Shown piece after piece: positions 1 through 9,255 of a DNA stretch of 64,000 nucleotides. The notes under the pieces were generated by a model, which worked only from the letters and a program-made list of their open reading frames with translations, was not told the origin of the DNA and did not search any database. The translations under genes were made by a program, and so were the position numbers. Within the stretch, counting starts at the first letter, position 1. Each line of letters begins with the position of its first letter. The stretch covers positions 1,240,001 to 1,304,000 of the forward strand of contig JARFIW010001089.1 of assembly GCA_036346225.1 (NCBI GenBank). The letters are read 5' to 3'. This stretch comes from Platerodrilus igneus (lineage: Eukaryota > Arthropoda > Insecta > Coleoptera > Lycidae).

Positions 1-23
1 CCATCATACCTAAAACTCACAGA

Positions 24-151
24 CTGTAAATTCGTTGTTTTTTATTCCATCCGATAACTATATTTCGCTTATCTCAACGACATCATATTTGCAATCACAT
101 ATATTTAGTGTAAATTCATCGACTTTTACCTTGTACGCTTCGAACGGTGCA
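24..151 (-). pseudogene. LINE APE-endonuclease fragment, copy 1 (antisense)
   Basis: Read on the minus strand, this segment encodes a stop-broken piece of an APE-type endonuclease of a non-LTR retrotransposon. The reading DEFTLNICDCKYDVV is followed by a line resembling the family's A-[IL]-[ST]-E-[TI]-WL motif, with the W codon now a stop. It is the reverse complement of 4465-4577 with only a few mismatches. No ORF of useful length survives and no RT domain lies beside it. The motif is the sequence evidence; assignment to a Jockey/CR1/L1-like LINE rather than another APE clade is uncertain. Confidence 0.6.
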
Positions 152-307
152 ATATAGTCGTAGGACTATTATAAAATACTGGAACAACCTCAACTAAACC
201 GTTACTTGAGATTAACACGAACGATAGCTTCCAATTGTTAATATAAATTAAGATTACAACACGAGAATCTAGGAGCATTTATTTTCCAACATTTTTCTAC
301 ACTGTCG

Positions 308-894
308 TATATAGTTAAAACCAGTTAAGCTGACCGATGACTCATCTTGTTAAAGCATATGCATCAATGCAATCAGAACGTATTTCTAGCATTCTGGATT
401 AGTTCAGTTGTTTATACAAAATGGCGCATGCAGTTTATATTGTGACAAATACTAGCTGAGAATGTATGTCCCAGGGCTTTTATAAATGATCCTATAATTT
501 CTACGAATTATAAGAAATGTTTGTTGGATATGCAGTTGCCAACGGCGTTAACATAAGTATCAAATACATTTTTCTTTTATAAAATTAAACCAAAAAATTT
601 AAGGTAAATTGGAAGTTTGGAAGGGAAATAGACCAACATTTTATTTAGATGAATTGTGTTTAAATGAAGATATTAATAATATGGAAATGGACAAGCTATT
701 TTCAGGAATGTAGATAAAATCTTAGTTTAGAAATGTACTGCTTAATGTACTCCTTAAAAGACGTATTTTTTTTCTATCCATCCTGTTTTAGGGCAAATAG
801 TTACATATACTGACAAAGACATGCAATTTTCATTATCATTTCTAATAATGTACCGCGGTGAGTCATCGGTCAGTTTAAATGGTTTTGACTATAT
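308..894. mobile_element. MITE-like element with ~36 bp terminal inverted repeats
   Basis: Positions 309-343 and 859-894 are imperfect inverted repeats built on AGTTAAAACCAGTTAAGCTG and its complement, and both carry the core GAGTCATCGGTCAG. Both outer ends are in a TATA context, consistent with a TA or TATA target duplication. The roughly 515 bp interior has no coding potential. Size and structure fit a non-autonomous DNA transposon. The superfamily is not identifiable here, and chance inverted similarity is unlikely but not formally excluded. Confidence 0.5.
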
Positions 895-909
895 CTATAT
901 ATGTGTATA

Positions 910-1289
910 TATGTATGTGGAAGTGTCTCTATTACCTCACAGGATACTAGTTTGAGATTTATTCTCGTAAATTGTTGTTAGTTTCTTCCACATCTCTTTA
1001 GCTCCACAACATGAAAATGTGTATAAGAGGTTTTATCTAATCTGCACACTATCAGTTCTTAGGCCTTGGCATCTTTATTACACCATTCATCAGCGTTCGT
1101 GGCAGGTTTTAAGTTCTTTTCGGTAACTATAACAAAGTACGCTTTTGATTTCAGAATTACCGTTATCTGAAATTTCCAAGTTGTCCAGTTGTCACCATTA
1201 AGTTTAGTTACAAAAGCTGTGTGTTCAGTCATTATTACTCTTTTATTTATTTCTTGTTCAACAAATACTTTCCTACTATGCACACACAC
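910..1289 (-). pseudogene. Copia (Ty1/copia) gag fragment
   Basis: The minus-strand frame at 1059-1230 starts MTEHTAFVTKLNGDNWTTWK and continues through DEWCNKDAKA. This matches the N-terminal block of insect Copia gag (KLNGxNWxxWKFQ ... W...DAKA). Past a stop and shift, the match resumes down to about 915 with AKEMWKKLTTIYENKSQTS, another conserved block of the same polyprotein. Only the gag N-terminal half remains; no protease, integrase, RT or LTR was recognised nearby. Broken by a stop and at least one frame change, so a dead fragment. Confidence 0.7.
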
Positions 1290-1396
1290 GAAACGTGTAT
1301 ATGTATACTTTCCCGTAACAACACGGTTTTACTACTTTAGCAATTTATTGTTTTTCAACTATGCACACACACGAGGTATGTATATGTTTATTTTCT
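1277..1396. repeat. Two-copy direct repeat around CTATGCACACACACG
   Basis: The stretch CTATGCACACACACGAAACG followed by a TGTATATGTATACTTTC-like tail at 1277-1312 recurs at 1358-1395 as CTATGCACACACACGAGGTA plus a similar tail, about 81 bases apart. It lies exactly between the Copia gag fragment and the BEL fragment and may mark a junction of two insertions. No function can be assigned. Confidence 0.45.
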
Positions 1397-1417
1397 AACA
1401 CACCTTATACATCCGAA

Positions 1418-1573
1418 CACAGTTGTCTATTGTCATGGCGGTTGGGACGAATTGAGGAGCTGAACCCAGGTACAGACGGTGTTTCTCGTATCGCATTGGT
1501 ACGTACCGCTAATAGCCTCATCAAGCGGCCTTTACTTAAGCTTTGCCCTCTCACTTCGGAAAAGAGTTCGTAA
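1418..1573 (+). pseudogene. BEL/Pao pol C-terminus (DUF5641-like) fragment
   Basis: The plus-strand frame reads SWRLGRIEELNPGTDGVSRI, then ALVRTANSLIKRPLLKLCPL. This is the hallmark end of BEL/Pao polyproteins, the small domain after the integrase (W..GRI.E..PG.DG..R...V.T......RP..KL..L). Only about 45 residues remain and nothing upstream is recognisably integrase. The antisense frame here is a shadow. A BEL copy on the opposite strand at 58571-58762 carries the same domain. Confidence 0.75.
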
Positions 1574-2070
1574 TACATTAACTGCATTTTTTTCTCGTTT
1601 GTTGTATATAAATTTCTTAGTTTTCCTGTATATTTAAACATTTCATTTGTGTTATTTATTTATAGAAAGTAAGTGTTTCATTCTTATTTTGGTAGGCGAT
1701 ATGTTAATGCCCTTTACGTTTAGTTTAATTTGTAACAAATCAAAAATCACATATTGCATAAATTGCTAAGTACCATCCTGGCTTTTATACATTTATAGTT
1801 TTCCAAAACGATCCAATCCGAACCAAGTCAAACACGTCCCTTGTTTTCCTATTTTAATCTTAAAAATAAAAAACGTTAATTTGTGTTACTATTATGAAAT
1901 ACAGTTCTAAACTACAGAAGATTCGTTATAAAATTTGGCATTACTAGCGTGGTTGAGCGTATTGTATGTAGAAAGTTACTACCATTTAATCTACTGCATG
2001 GTACAAACAAAGAATGCAAAATTAAAATAAAATGCGAACATGAATATTGAACCAAGTGGATGAAATAGTA

Positions 2071-2992
2071 AAGGTGTTTCAAAACCTCATGGGCTGTTGC
2101 GCAGAAACCAATTTAAGTTATTTACGTTAAAGTGCGTCCTAAAAACATTTGCAACTCGGCTGTTGCGTATTAAGATTTGCGGTTCACTATTATTGTTTTT
2201 GATTATTATTTATGAGATTTCAGCCTTGATTCAACTTCAATCAGTTTTTTTCAAAACTTCTGCAACTCAGTCTAGTTTTTTATTTGCAGGTATAATGAAG
2301 GTTTCAATTTAGTTAGAGGAATAATGTTTGGTTTTACAAATTATTTTGTTATTTCTGAGCTTTTAATTTTACAATGAGTAACCGCAAGAAAACAGTTCAC
2401 AGTCAAGGAAGACAAATTATTTATAGTGCATAAAGTTTATGAGAAAAGAAAAGAATGGAATGCCTGTCATTCCTATAAATAATTTACAAGAACAAGTAGC
2501 AACAGCAGCTGGAGTTGGACTAAACACTGTCTAGCGAATTATTTCAGAAGAAGAAAATTATTAAGAGAAGTCCTAAATCTAATTGGGGCCAATTTGAGGA
2601 TTGTGGTAGTAATTTTATGATTCTATGAAATATGCATTCTTAAAAAATAATAAGAAGACAGTATTTTGGCAGCCAAGAGTTTTAAAAAATTTAGCCTGTT
2701 TATTGTCATCCACACACGCACGGAAACATGACACACGAATAGAACAATAAACAATACATCAAAAAAGTTACAGGTTCCGCATACAAACATTGTACTTTTA
2801 TAATTTATATTATGTTGATAAATTACTGGTTATGCAATCCACATAGCATAGCAGTGGAGTTAATTCAGGATACGCATCCGGAAATTCAACGTTTTTAGAT
2901 TTTACTTATATTGTATTGTTCTTTCTTTTTATACGATACCTCTCGCTTCCTTCATTGCGCATCTCACAGCCCATGAGATTTTGAAAGACCTA
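2071..2992 (+). mobile_element. Degenerate Tc1/mariner-superfamily element with ~36 bp TIRs
   Basis: Inverted repeats bound the element: AGGTGTTTCAAAACCTCATG at the left and CATGAGATTTTGAAAGACCT at the right, with both continuing into GGCTGT / ACAGCC and GCGCA-type matches. Flanks contain TA. Inside, from 2374, a plus-strand line begins MSNRKKTVHSQGRQIIYSA. With frame changes it continues through a helix-turn-helix-like region ending KRSPKSNWGQF, resembling the N-terminus of insect DDE transposases. The catalytic domain is absent, so this is an internally deleted dead copy. TIRs are seen; the superfamily is inferred from the N-terminus and TA flanks. Confidence 0.55.
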
Positions 2993-3059
2993 TAGATGAT
3001 GTAAAATCATTTAAACATTTTGAACACGCAGACAATTTAAGTAACTATTGTGCTTCACC

Positions 3060-4135
3060 TATGAGGTCTACTACCCCACCCCCCAAAATTTGTTCGTGAT
3101 GTGATTTTTGTGCTATCACAAAATCACTTACAATTACATTACACGACAATATTCTAAAGAACATCTGCAACATATAATTTATGAACTTATTCTTCAAACT
3201 ATAACAACTCATTGATATGTCGTCACTTACAAACCAACGCCCATTTGCATGCTTTTTATGTGCATATTCTGCATCTTTTAGAAGTAAGTTCATAATCCAT
3301 ATGCGGTCCCATACCAACGAACGTCTATTCGCATGCAATTTATGAAATTATGCTGCATCTCAAAATACTCACTTGAAGGCTCACATGCGTTCTCATACAA
3401 ACGAACGACCATACGCATGCAATTTATGTAATTATTCTGCATCTCAGGAAAGTAACTTGAAAAGACATATGCGGTCCCATACTAACTAACGTCTTTTCAC
3501 ATGCTATTCCTGTAATTATTTACAACCTCATAAGTCATTTGAAGGCTTTGGCGATTTTATGCTAAGATATGTCAATTTGTACACATCCTAACGAATTTCC
3601 GTTTGCATGATTTTTATGTTGGTATTGTGCACATAAAAATAGTAGTGAGTGAGCGTTTATTTTGTGCAATTAATGTAATTATACATAAAAAAGTGTCTAT
3701 GAAAACCTTTGTGGTTGCATGCTGACGAGTTTCAATTTTGTGTATAATTTGTGTATTGGTTTTTGGGTATTCTGTATAAATCTCAAAATGCGTTAATCCT
3801 TTATATCTCCTTACATACTAGCAAACGTCCAATTGTAGCTTTTTTGTATGTAACTGTGGTTCATCACAAATAGATCATGTAGAAATGGGAATGCGATATG
3901 TGTGATTTTTCTTTATCACAAAGGTAATTTAGAAAGCCGATACGTACTAGCGAAAGTCATATGCTATGAATTGTGTACGGCTAAAGTGCATTATAAAAAG
4001 TTTATTTGCAAAAACTTATACAATCACATACTAACGAATACCAATTTGTTAGCAATATTTTGTAAGGAACTTAAGAACACATGTATGTTTCCATACTTAC
4101 AAACGCCCATTTACGTATACTTTCTGTAATTATTG
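3060..4135 (+). pseudogene. Degenerate C2H2 zinc-finger array
   Basis: Plus-strand reading from 3239 gives PFACFLCAYSA, then linker-like HMRSHTNERLFAC, HMRSHTNERPYACNLCNYSA and HMRSHTN, i.e. successive C-x2-C...H-x3-H fingers joined by a TNERPF linker (TGEKPF-type). One finger has lost its second Cys to a stop (TGT to TGA near 3347) and a linker E is a stop near 3490. Weaker, frame-shifted echoes of the linker (TNE, TNQRPF) occur from 3160 to 4120, so the original exon probably held eight or more fingers. No open frame survives. It could be a retro-copied or tandemly duplicated relic of a host transcription factor. Confidence 0.7.
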
Positions 4136-4429
4136 TATATCATAATATGGTATTCTATGTGTGCTAGGATTTTTGATGATGTTAGAACTTTGCCGCTTGC
4201 TGTATCTAGATAAGTAGATAAGAACTGTAAATTAAATTTTTCTAGATGTTAAAGAAAGTTCAGAGTTTGTAAATTAGTAGTAAGCAGTTTAGTTATAATT
4301 ATACCTTGCTTTATAGACACAACATAAATATTTAAAAGATTTAGAAAATAATACAATGTATATCTCACTTATAAAATTTGTCAACGGTTTACCTTGTATT
4401 GTGCAAAGAAATTAAATAATTCAAACGTA

Positions 4430-4612
4430 AGGTTTTTATGTGTTATTATCAAAACGTTAGAAGCATGTGAGGTAAAGTCGATGAATTTACACTAAATATA
4501 TGTGATTGCGAATATGATGTCGTTGCGATAAGCGAAATATGGTTATCGGATGGAATAAAAAACAACGAATTTACATCCTGTAGGTTTTATGTAGTTGGAT
4601 GATCAATACGAC
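4430..4612 (+). pseudogene. LINE APE-endonuclease fragment, copy 2
   Basis: The frame from about 4450 reads GKVDEFTLNICDCEYDVVAI then SEIWLSDGIKNNEF, matching the APE endonuclease block that carries the catalytic Glu of Jockey/CR1/L1-like LINEs (family consensus D-V-I-A-[IL]-[ST]-E-T-W-L). It ends at a stop after RFYVVG. It is the better preserved member of an inverted pair with 24-151, and lies next to the left arm of the foldback beginning near 4583. No RT is attached. Confidence 0.65.
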
Positions 4613-4796
4613 TCTTTTTTATTACTTACATAAATTTTCGAATATATTTATATTCTGCTTCAGAGGTACTATAAAATATATAAACGCATTAACAATAAAT
4701 AATTTCATTCAAGATAAACTCATTAAATTGAGCTTTAAAATATATGAAATGGCAGCAAATATACAAATAAAATAACGTAAAAAGTTGTTGAAACAT

Positions 4797-5495
4797 ATAA
4801 TAAAACTATTTTGTATAGGTTTGGATGATGTGTTTTTTGAAGTACCGTAAAACTACTCAAGTAGGTCCTAGAGCGCAGCTATGGTTCAAATGCACCTCCA
4901 AACCAAAATACATCCAATATAGCCACTTGCGACATTTAGTGCTTGCCAACTAAATTTTGATACGTGATTATATGAAGGGTTTTATAAATATAACATATTA
5001 CTAATTTTTTTTTTTACTTTCATTTTTATCCCTATCAATAATTTTAACATTCTAGAAATCTACATGGTGGTCTTTATTTATGATATGCATTTATAAGGAA
5101 CATCACTTTTGTGTTGGGTAACTTGTTGTTTTAAATTTTGCGAAGTTTGATCTATGTAACTTTGATTGCAGTCAATACAATTAAGTTTATATACAACATT
5201 TGTTTCACTAAGAGCCTCTGATGGATCTTTGATTTTGAAAAGATTTTTCCGATTGATTCAATATTTCTATTTGCTATTTTAATATTAAATTTCTTAAAGG
5301 TGTTGCATAATTAGATGTTAGTTCTTTTATGAAAGGAAGAGATTTGTATGAAGAATCAGATTTTTCATTGACTGTGGAATGTGATTTGGTATCAGACCAT
5401 TTTTTCTACATTGTAATAAAAATTTTCTACGGTTATATAATGATGCCACTTTTATGTTTAGTTTTGCCCAAACCTATACAAAATAGTTTTATTAT
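4797..5495. mobile_element. Insertion bounded by 28 bp perfect inverted repeats, nested in the foldback arm
   Basis: The left end 4797-4824 (AAAACTATTTTGTATAGGTT core) and right end 5468-5495 are exact reverse complements. Removing the segment restores the continuity of the foldback left arm, whose flanks ACATATA and TATAGTAGCG pair with the uninterrupted right arm. That makes 4797-5495 a later insertion with a TA-type duplication. Its interior contains an antisense Penelope endonuclease piece, so either a PLE generated inverted termini or a MITE-like element captured PLE sequence. Confidence 0.6.
5055..5400 (-). pseudogene. Penelope-like element GIY-YIG endonuclease fragment
   Basis: On the minus strand 5240-5110 reads KIKDPSEALSETNVVYKLN, then CIDCNQSYIDQTSQNLKQQ and VTQHK. 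This is the junction and start of the GIY-YIG endonuclease of Penelope-like elements (VVYKI.C..C..SYIGQT...L..R...H). The G of the usual YIGQT is D here. Frame changes separate it from the adjacent upstream piece. No RT remains beside it. Two other PLE fragments occur in the window, at 17.1-18.4 kb and 56.0-58.2 kb. Confidence 0.75.
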
Positions 5496-5511
5496 ATAGT
5501 AGCGTAAATAC

Positions 5512-6350
5512 CTATGTTCTGGCACACTTCGAAGCTCACCGATCGATCCCCCACTCCTCCACTCCTTTGAAGGGCGTGGTCCTTTGATGTTTGCCGCTTC
5601 CGGGTGGGTCATACTCCCAAATTGTTTTTGGGGGTCCTAATAATTTTTGGAGGTTAGGGTGGGTCATACTCCCAAATTTTGGTGGAGGGGTATACACCAA
5701 ATTCTTTTGGAGGCGGGCCATACACCAATTCTTTGGGGGTTAGGGTGGCCCATACTCCTAAATTTTGGGGGTGGTGTATACCCCAAATTTTTTTGGAGGC
5801 GGGCCATACACCAAATTTTTTTTGGGGATCCTAGTAATATTTGGGGGTTAGGGTGGGCCATTACTCAAACTTCTTGAGTGGGGTATACCCCAATTTATTT
5901 TTTTTGGAGGCGGGTCATACGCCAAATTTGTTTGGAGAATTTTGGGGGTGGGGTAGCCGACTTCCGTGTGGGGCATACTTATGAAAATTTCAATACCGTG
6001 GGAAAATTCTTTCGAGAAGCGTGGTCCTTTGATGTTTGCCGACTTCCAGGTGTGGTCCACGCATAGTTGACGGTTGTTGAGGAGGGGCGTGCATTGTAAA
6101 TTCTGACGATCCTCATGACGCTTCTGGCGCACTTCGTTTCTCACTGGATCGCCGCTGCGGCCCACCCGCCATCCTACTCCCTCCTCCCTGCCTACTAGTT
6201 GTCGGTTGTTGAGGGGGAGGGGGCCTTATGACGATACTCATGACTCATTTGAATTCTTCATTACGTTTATTAGCTTTTCTTTCTAGCACACTTCGATCCT
6301 CACTTGATCGATCCCTCCACCTTGCTTCTTCTAGCACACTTCGATCCTCA
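5512..6350. repeat. Dispersed direct repeats of a CTGGCACACTTCGA motif
   Basis: The motif CTGGCACACTTCGAAGCTCA with a following CGATCGATCC recurs in direct orientation near 5519, 6123, 6293 and 6328, and once inverted near 6977-7012. Two other pairs, GGTCCTTTGATGTTTGCCG (5578 and 6024) and GACGGTTGTTGAGG/GTCGGTTGTTGAGG (6067 and 6198), show that the block grew by internal duplication. No coding sequence is present. Confidence 0.55.
5590..5990. repeat. G/T-rich imperfect tandem repeat (minisatellite)
   Basis: Alternating blocks such as GGAGGCGGGCCATACACCAA, TTAGGGTGGGTCATACTCCC and GGGGTATACACCAAATT recur at roughly 100-110 base spacing. G runs of four to five lie on the plus strand. The translated frames on both strands are repetitive peptides (YTPPPKF-like) produced by the repeat and are not genes. 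The G-run density could support quadruplex structure; that is inference. Confidence 0.7.
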
Positions 6351-6351
6351 T

Positions 6352-6805
6352 ATAGGTAAAATCACCACTTTGCTATGCTCTCGGTTACCTAGTTTCAGCT
6401 AATTTTCCAAGGTCATGGTAATGTCGAATAAAATTTCATAATATTATTACATTGTGCTGTATTTATAAAAGTAGCCGAAACTAGGTAGCCGAGAGCATAG
6501 CAAAGTGGCGATTTTAACTATATGAATTAGAGGTTTACGCCCAGGTAGCTGCATATTAACAGCTTCTTTTATCCATCCTACGGGTTCTTCAAAATCGGGT
6601 ATTGCTTTAATTTAATTTCAATGGCTCCATGCTTGGCATTAAATATTTTTAAATTGTGTTATGTATAATGTCAGAATAAAAATTTTTAGAATAGTATTAC
6701 ATTGCTCTTTATTTATAAAAGGCTATGACGTTACCACGACCTGGGGAAGGTAGCCGAAACTAGGTAGCCGAGTGCATAGCAAAGTGGTGATTTTACCTAT
6801 ATGAA
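6352..6805. repeat. Three copies of a ~48 bp block, one inverted and two direct
   Basis: The block at 6355-6400 (ACCACTTTGCTATGCTCTCG core) is inverted relative to 6473-6521 and 6753-6801 (CGAGAGCATAGCAAAGTGG and a one-base variant). The outer pair is extended by a further inverted match (AGGTCATGGTAATGTC against its complement near 6725). The structure resembles a short foldback or MITE with TIR AGGTAAAATCACCACTTTGC plus an internal duplicated arm. No gene. Confidence 0.6.
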
Positions 6806-6828
6806 AAGTGGTAGGGTAAATAGCGGAG

Positions 6829-6970
6829 TCATCAACCAATCTGGTGGTTGGGGCGGGACTACAGACCAATCAGAAAACAGGGGGTGGGTCTTGGTCGGAG
6901 CCATCGACCAATCAGAAAACAGGGGTGGGCGGAGACATCGACCAATCAGATTGTTGGGGCGGGGCTAGGC
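6829..6970. repeat. Tandem repeat of CCAAT and GC-box-like motifs
   Basis: Four CCAAT pentamers lie at 6836, 6866, 6908 and 6942. Three are in the longer context GACCAATCAG, and they are separated by G-rich GGGGCGGG or GGGTGGGC stretches. CCAAT followed by CAG is the classical NF-Y type site and GGGCGGG resembles a GC box, so the block looks promoter-like. There is no open gene downstream, and the pattern may simply be a minisatellite with a ~30-42 base unit. Confidence 0.5.
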
Positions 6971-7295
6971 TGGGTGGGGAGGGATCGATCGGTGAGAATC
7001 AAAGTGTGCCAGAACATAGGTATTTACACTACTTTATATGTTTTAACAACCTTTTACATTTTTTTATTTATATATTTGATGCCATTTTATATATTTTACA
7101 CCTCAATTTAGTGAGTATATCTTGAATTTAATTATGTATTATAAATGCGTTTGTATATTCTATAGTACCTCCGAAGAAGAATATAAATATATTCGAGAAT
7201 TTAGGTATTAAAAAAGTGTTTTATTTATCATCCAGTAGATCTAAAACCCACTACTTATATTTTATAATAAAATAAGTCATTTAATAATTAACTGT

Positions 7296-7297
<2 letters not shown>

Positions 7298-7330
<33 letters not shown>
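7298..7330. repeat. (TA)n microsatellite at the left end of LTR-like unit 0
   Basis: A pure TA run that ends immediately before TGCTTTGATAAGG, the proposed first bases of the LTR-like unit. Confidence 0.9.
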
Positions 7331-7332
<2 letters not shown>

Positions 7333-8763
7333 CTTTGATAAGGGGATGTTTAAGGGTGTACTTTATAGTAAAGGTCGTTTAGGAATTGGAAATTATAATA
7401 GGAAGCAGAAAACTGCATTTATTTAGTAAAGAATTGAGAAATGGAGATAGTTTGTAAATAGTAAGCAGTCAACACCCTGTATATGAAGTATAAATAGTTT
7501 TAAACGACGCAAATAGACACAGGAAGACGCACAGTTAGCGTAAGAAACAAGGAAGACGCGCATTAAGTAAATAGTAAATATTCAATACCCTGTAGATACA
7601 GTTTTAGTTAATTTAGGTAAGGCGAGTAATGATATTTTTCGGTGGAAACGCGTATTTTGTAAGTAAACATAATAAAGTGTAATTAAACACGCATTCAAAA
7701 GAGTTCCAAACAATTAGGCTAATACGGAGATAAAAAATAGAGCTTCAGGAAGCATAGTGTAAATGCGTACAAAATAGTTAACCATTTTTAATAAGAAAGA
7801 AGATTAAAAATTGCGTAAATAACATGCATATATGAAAATTAAAAGTCGAATTACATCAGTTGTTTATGGAAAAGCGATTAAATTCGTCAAAACACCGCAT
7901 GTTTGATAACGATACACCTGCGAGCAGGCCACAATTATTTGAAAGCATAGAAAATTACATCAGAAACTACTTTAAATGCAAAAATTTGATTGGTTAAAAT
8001 GAGCGACGAGCTTGTAGACCATACGAACTGACGGAGTAGGAGATCAATGATATATTAGCAGGTACAGTGATATCGAACTCAGTTTTCAGCTCAACAAAGG
8101 CCGAGGTGCGCCACTTTGAAATAAGGATATAACACGGTGTTTTCAGTTCAACCTAAAAACATCACGATTCGCTAAAATAGCCCGTAATGTAATGTCAAAT
8201 TATTAATGTGTAAACAAATACCTAACCTTAATACTAATTTATGATAAAAGGCAATTCACTTTTGAGTTTTATATTACTTCTTGGGATTAAGTGAATTAAA
8301 TAAATCATATAAAGAAAAATTATGGGATATTCGCTATAAGGTCAAAGTTACTATTTCTTTCGAACAGGAGAAATAAACTGTCAAGATAAAAAAAACTGGA
8401 AAATGAACTTAGAATTCTTTAAATATCATTAAGAGCCACGTTTGAAGTATGAATTTTTCAAATACGTACAGAGTTTATAAGTGTGGATAAAATTCATTGT
8501 GGAATCTGCATCAAAGAATTCAGCATGAGCATAACATGCAGGGTTACGGTTCTAGAAATGGGCGAATCTTAAATCTTTGTAAAACAACAGCATATTATTT
8601 TCAACTGTGTTACCTGATCATAATTTGTTTATAAAAAGCTCAGCTAATAAACTTCTGAGCCAGGAGTCCTGCATTTGTTTCTTTGAAATTGAAATTGATT
8701 CGTGTCGTAACTGATTGAATGGTTTTTAGGGAGATCCAGAGACTGTTCCCACGATCCACAGCA
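7331..8763 (+). mobile_element. LTR-like unit 0 (solo LTR candidate) between two (AT)n runs
   Basis: Starts TGCTTTGATAAGGGG directly after one (TA)n run and ends ATCCACAGCA directly before the next. Ends are TG...CA with short imperfect inverted similarity. It shares short blocks with the better preserved units (an ACACCCTGTATA-type motif near 7470 and CACCTGC near 7917), but overall similarity is low. No coding region. I call it the most diverged member of the chain that continues to 17.0 kb; its membership is an inference from position, termini and shared motifs. Confidence 0.4.

Positions 8764-8791
<28 letters not shown>
8764..8791. repeat. (AT)n microsatellite between units 0 and 1
   Basis: A pure AT run joining CCACAGCA on the left to TGTAGTGG on the right. 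Confidence 0.9.
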
Positions 8792-8794
<3 letters not shown>

Positions 8795-9255
8795 AGTGGT
8801 TTTAAAAAGTTAAATTTAACTATAAACAAAGCAATTTGAAACACCCTGTATAGAGGAAACAACCAGAATTTACGTGCGAAATTTATTTCATTTAGTTCAG
8901 TTTAATGTAACAAGTATTAACAAAAATTTTACAAATAATGATTAAAATTTAGTAGATTCGCAAAGAAAATAAATTTTAGAAGCTAATGCAGTTTATTGAT
9001 TAATTGAATGGAGTTTAATTACATCTAATACGCATAAAAGCATGAAAAATCAATAAATCCAAGGCGAATAGCGTTCGTTATAACAAACAAATAAATCGGT
9101 TGAGTTGAAATACCATGAAAAGAAGCTCCTAGAAATGTTGTGTTAAAACGTCGGTTAATTAAACACCTGCATGTTTCTAAATGTCATGTTCCCCTTATTT
9201 TTATAGATAACAAACAAGTTTGGGATAAGTTTGGGATAAGGTTTGTGATAGAATT

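Larger units (their letters stand above)
4583..7258. mobile_element. Composite foldback element with ~280 bp inverted arms
   Basis: The left flank 4583-4796 plus 5498-5557 is the approximate reverse complement of 6977-7258. Diagnostic paired blocks are TCGAATATATTTATATTC, GAGGTACTATA, AAATGGCA.CAAATAT and TACCTATGTTCTGGCACACT. The left arm is split by a nested insertion at 4797-5495. The interior is much richer in G+C than its surroundings and consists of tandem and dispersed repeats. No transposase is present. Foldback-type DNA elements with arms and repeat cores are a reasonable comparison, but the superfamily is unknown. Confidence 0.6.

Noticed and set aside
5590..5990. Regular repeats that might be a CRISPR array
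   Set aside because: Units are imperfect, unevenly spaced, without unique spacers of constant length, and this is eukaryotic DNA.
5536..6165. Several open frames with repeated PPPKF or GHTP peptides on both strands
   Set aside because: They track the G/T-rich tandem repeat and appear in several frames at once; there is no start context or domain.
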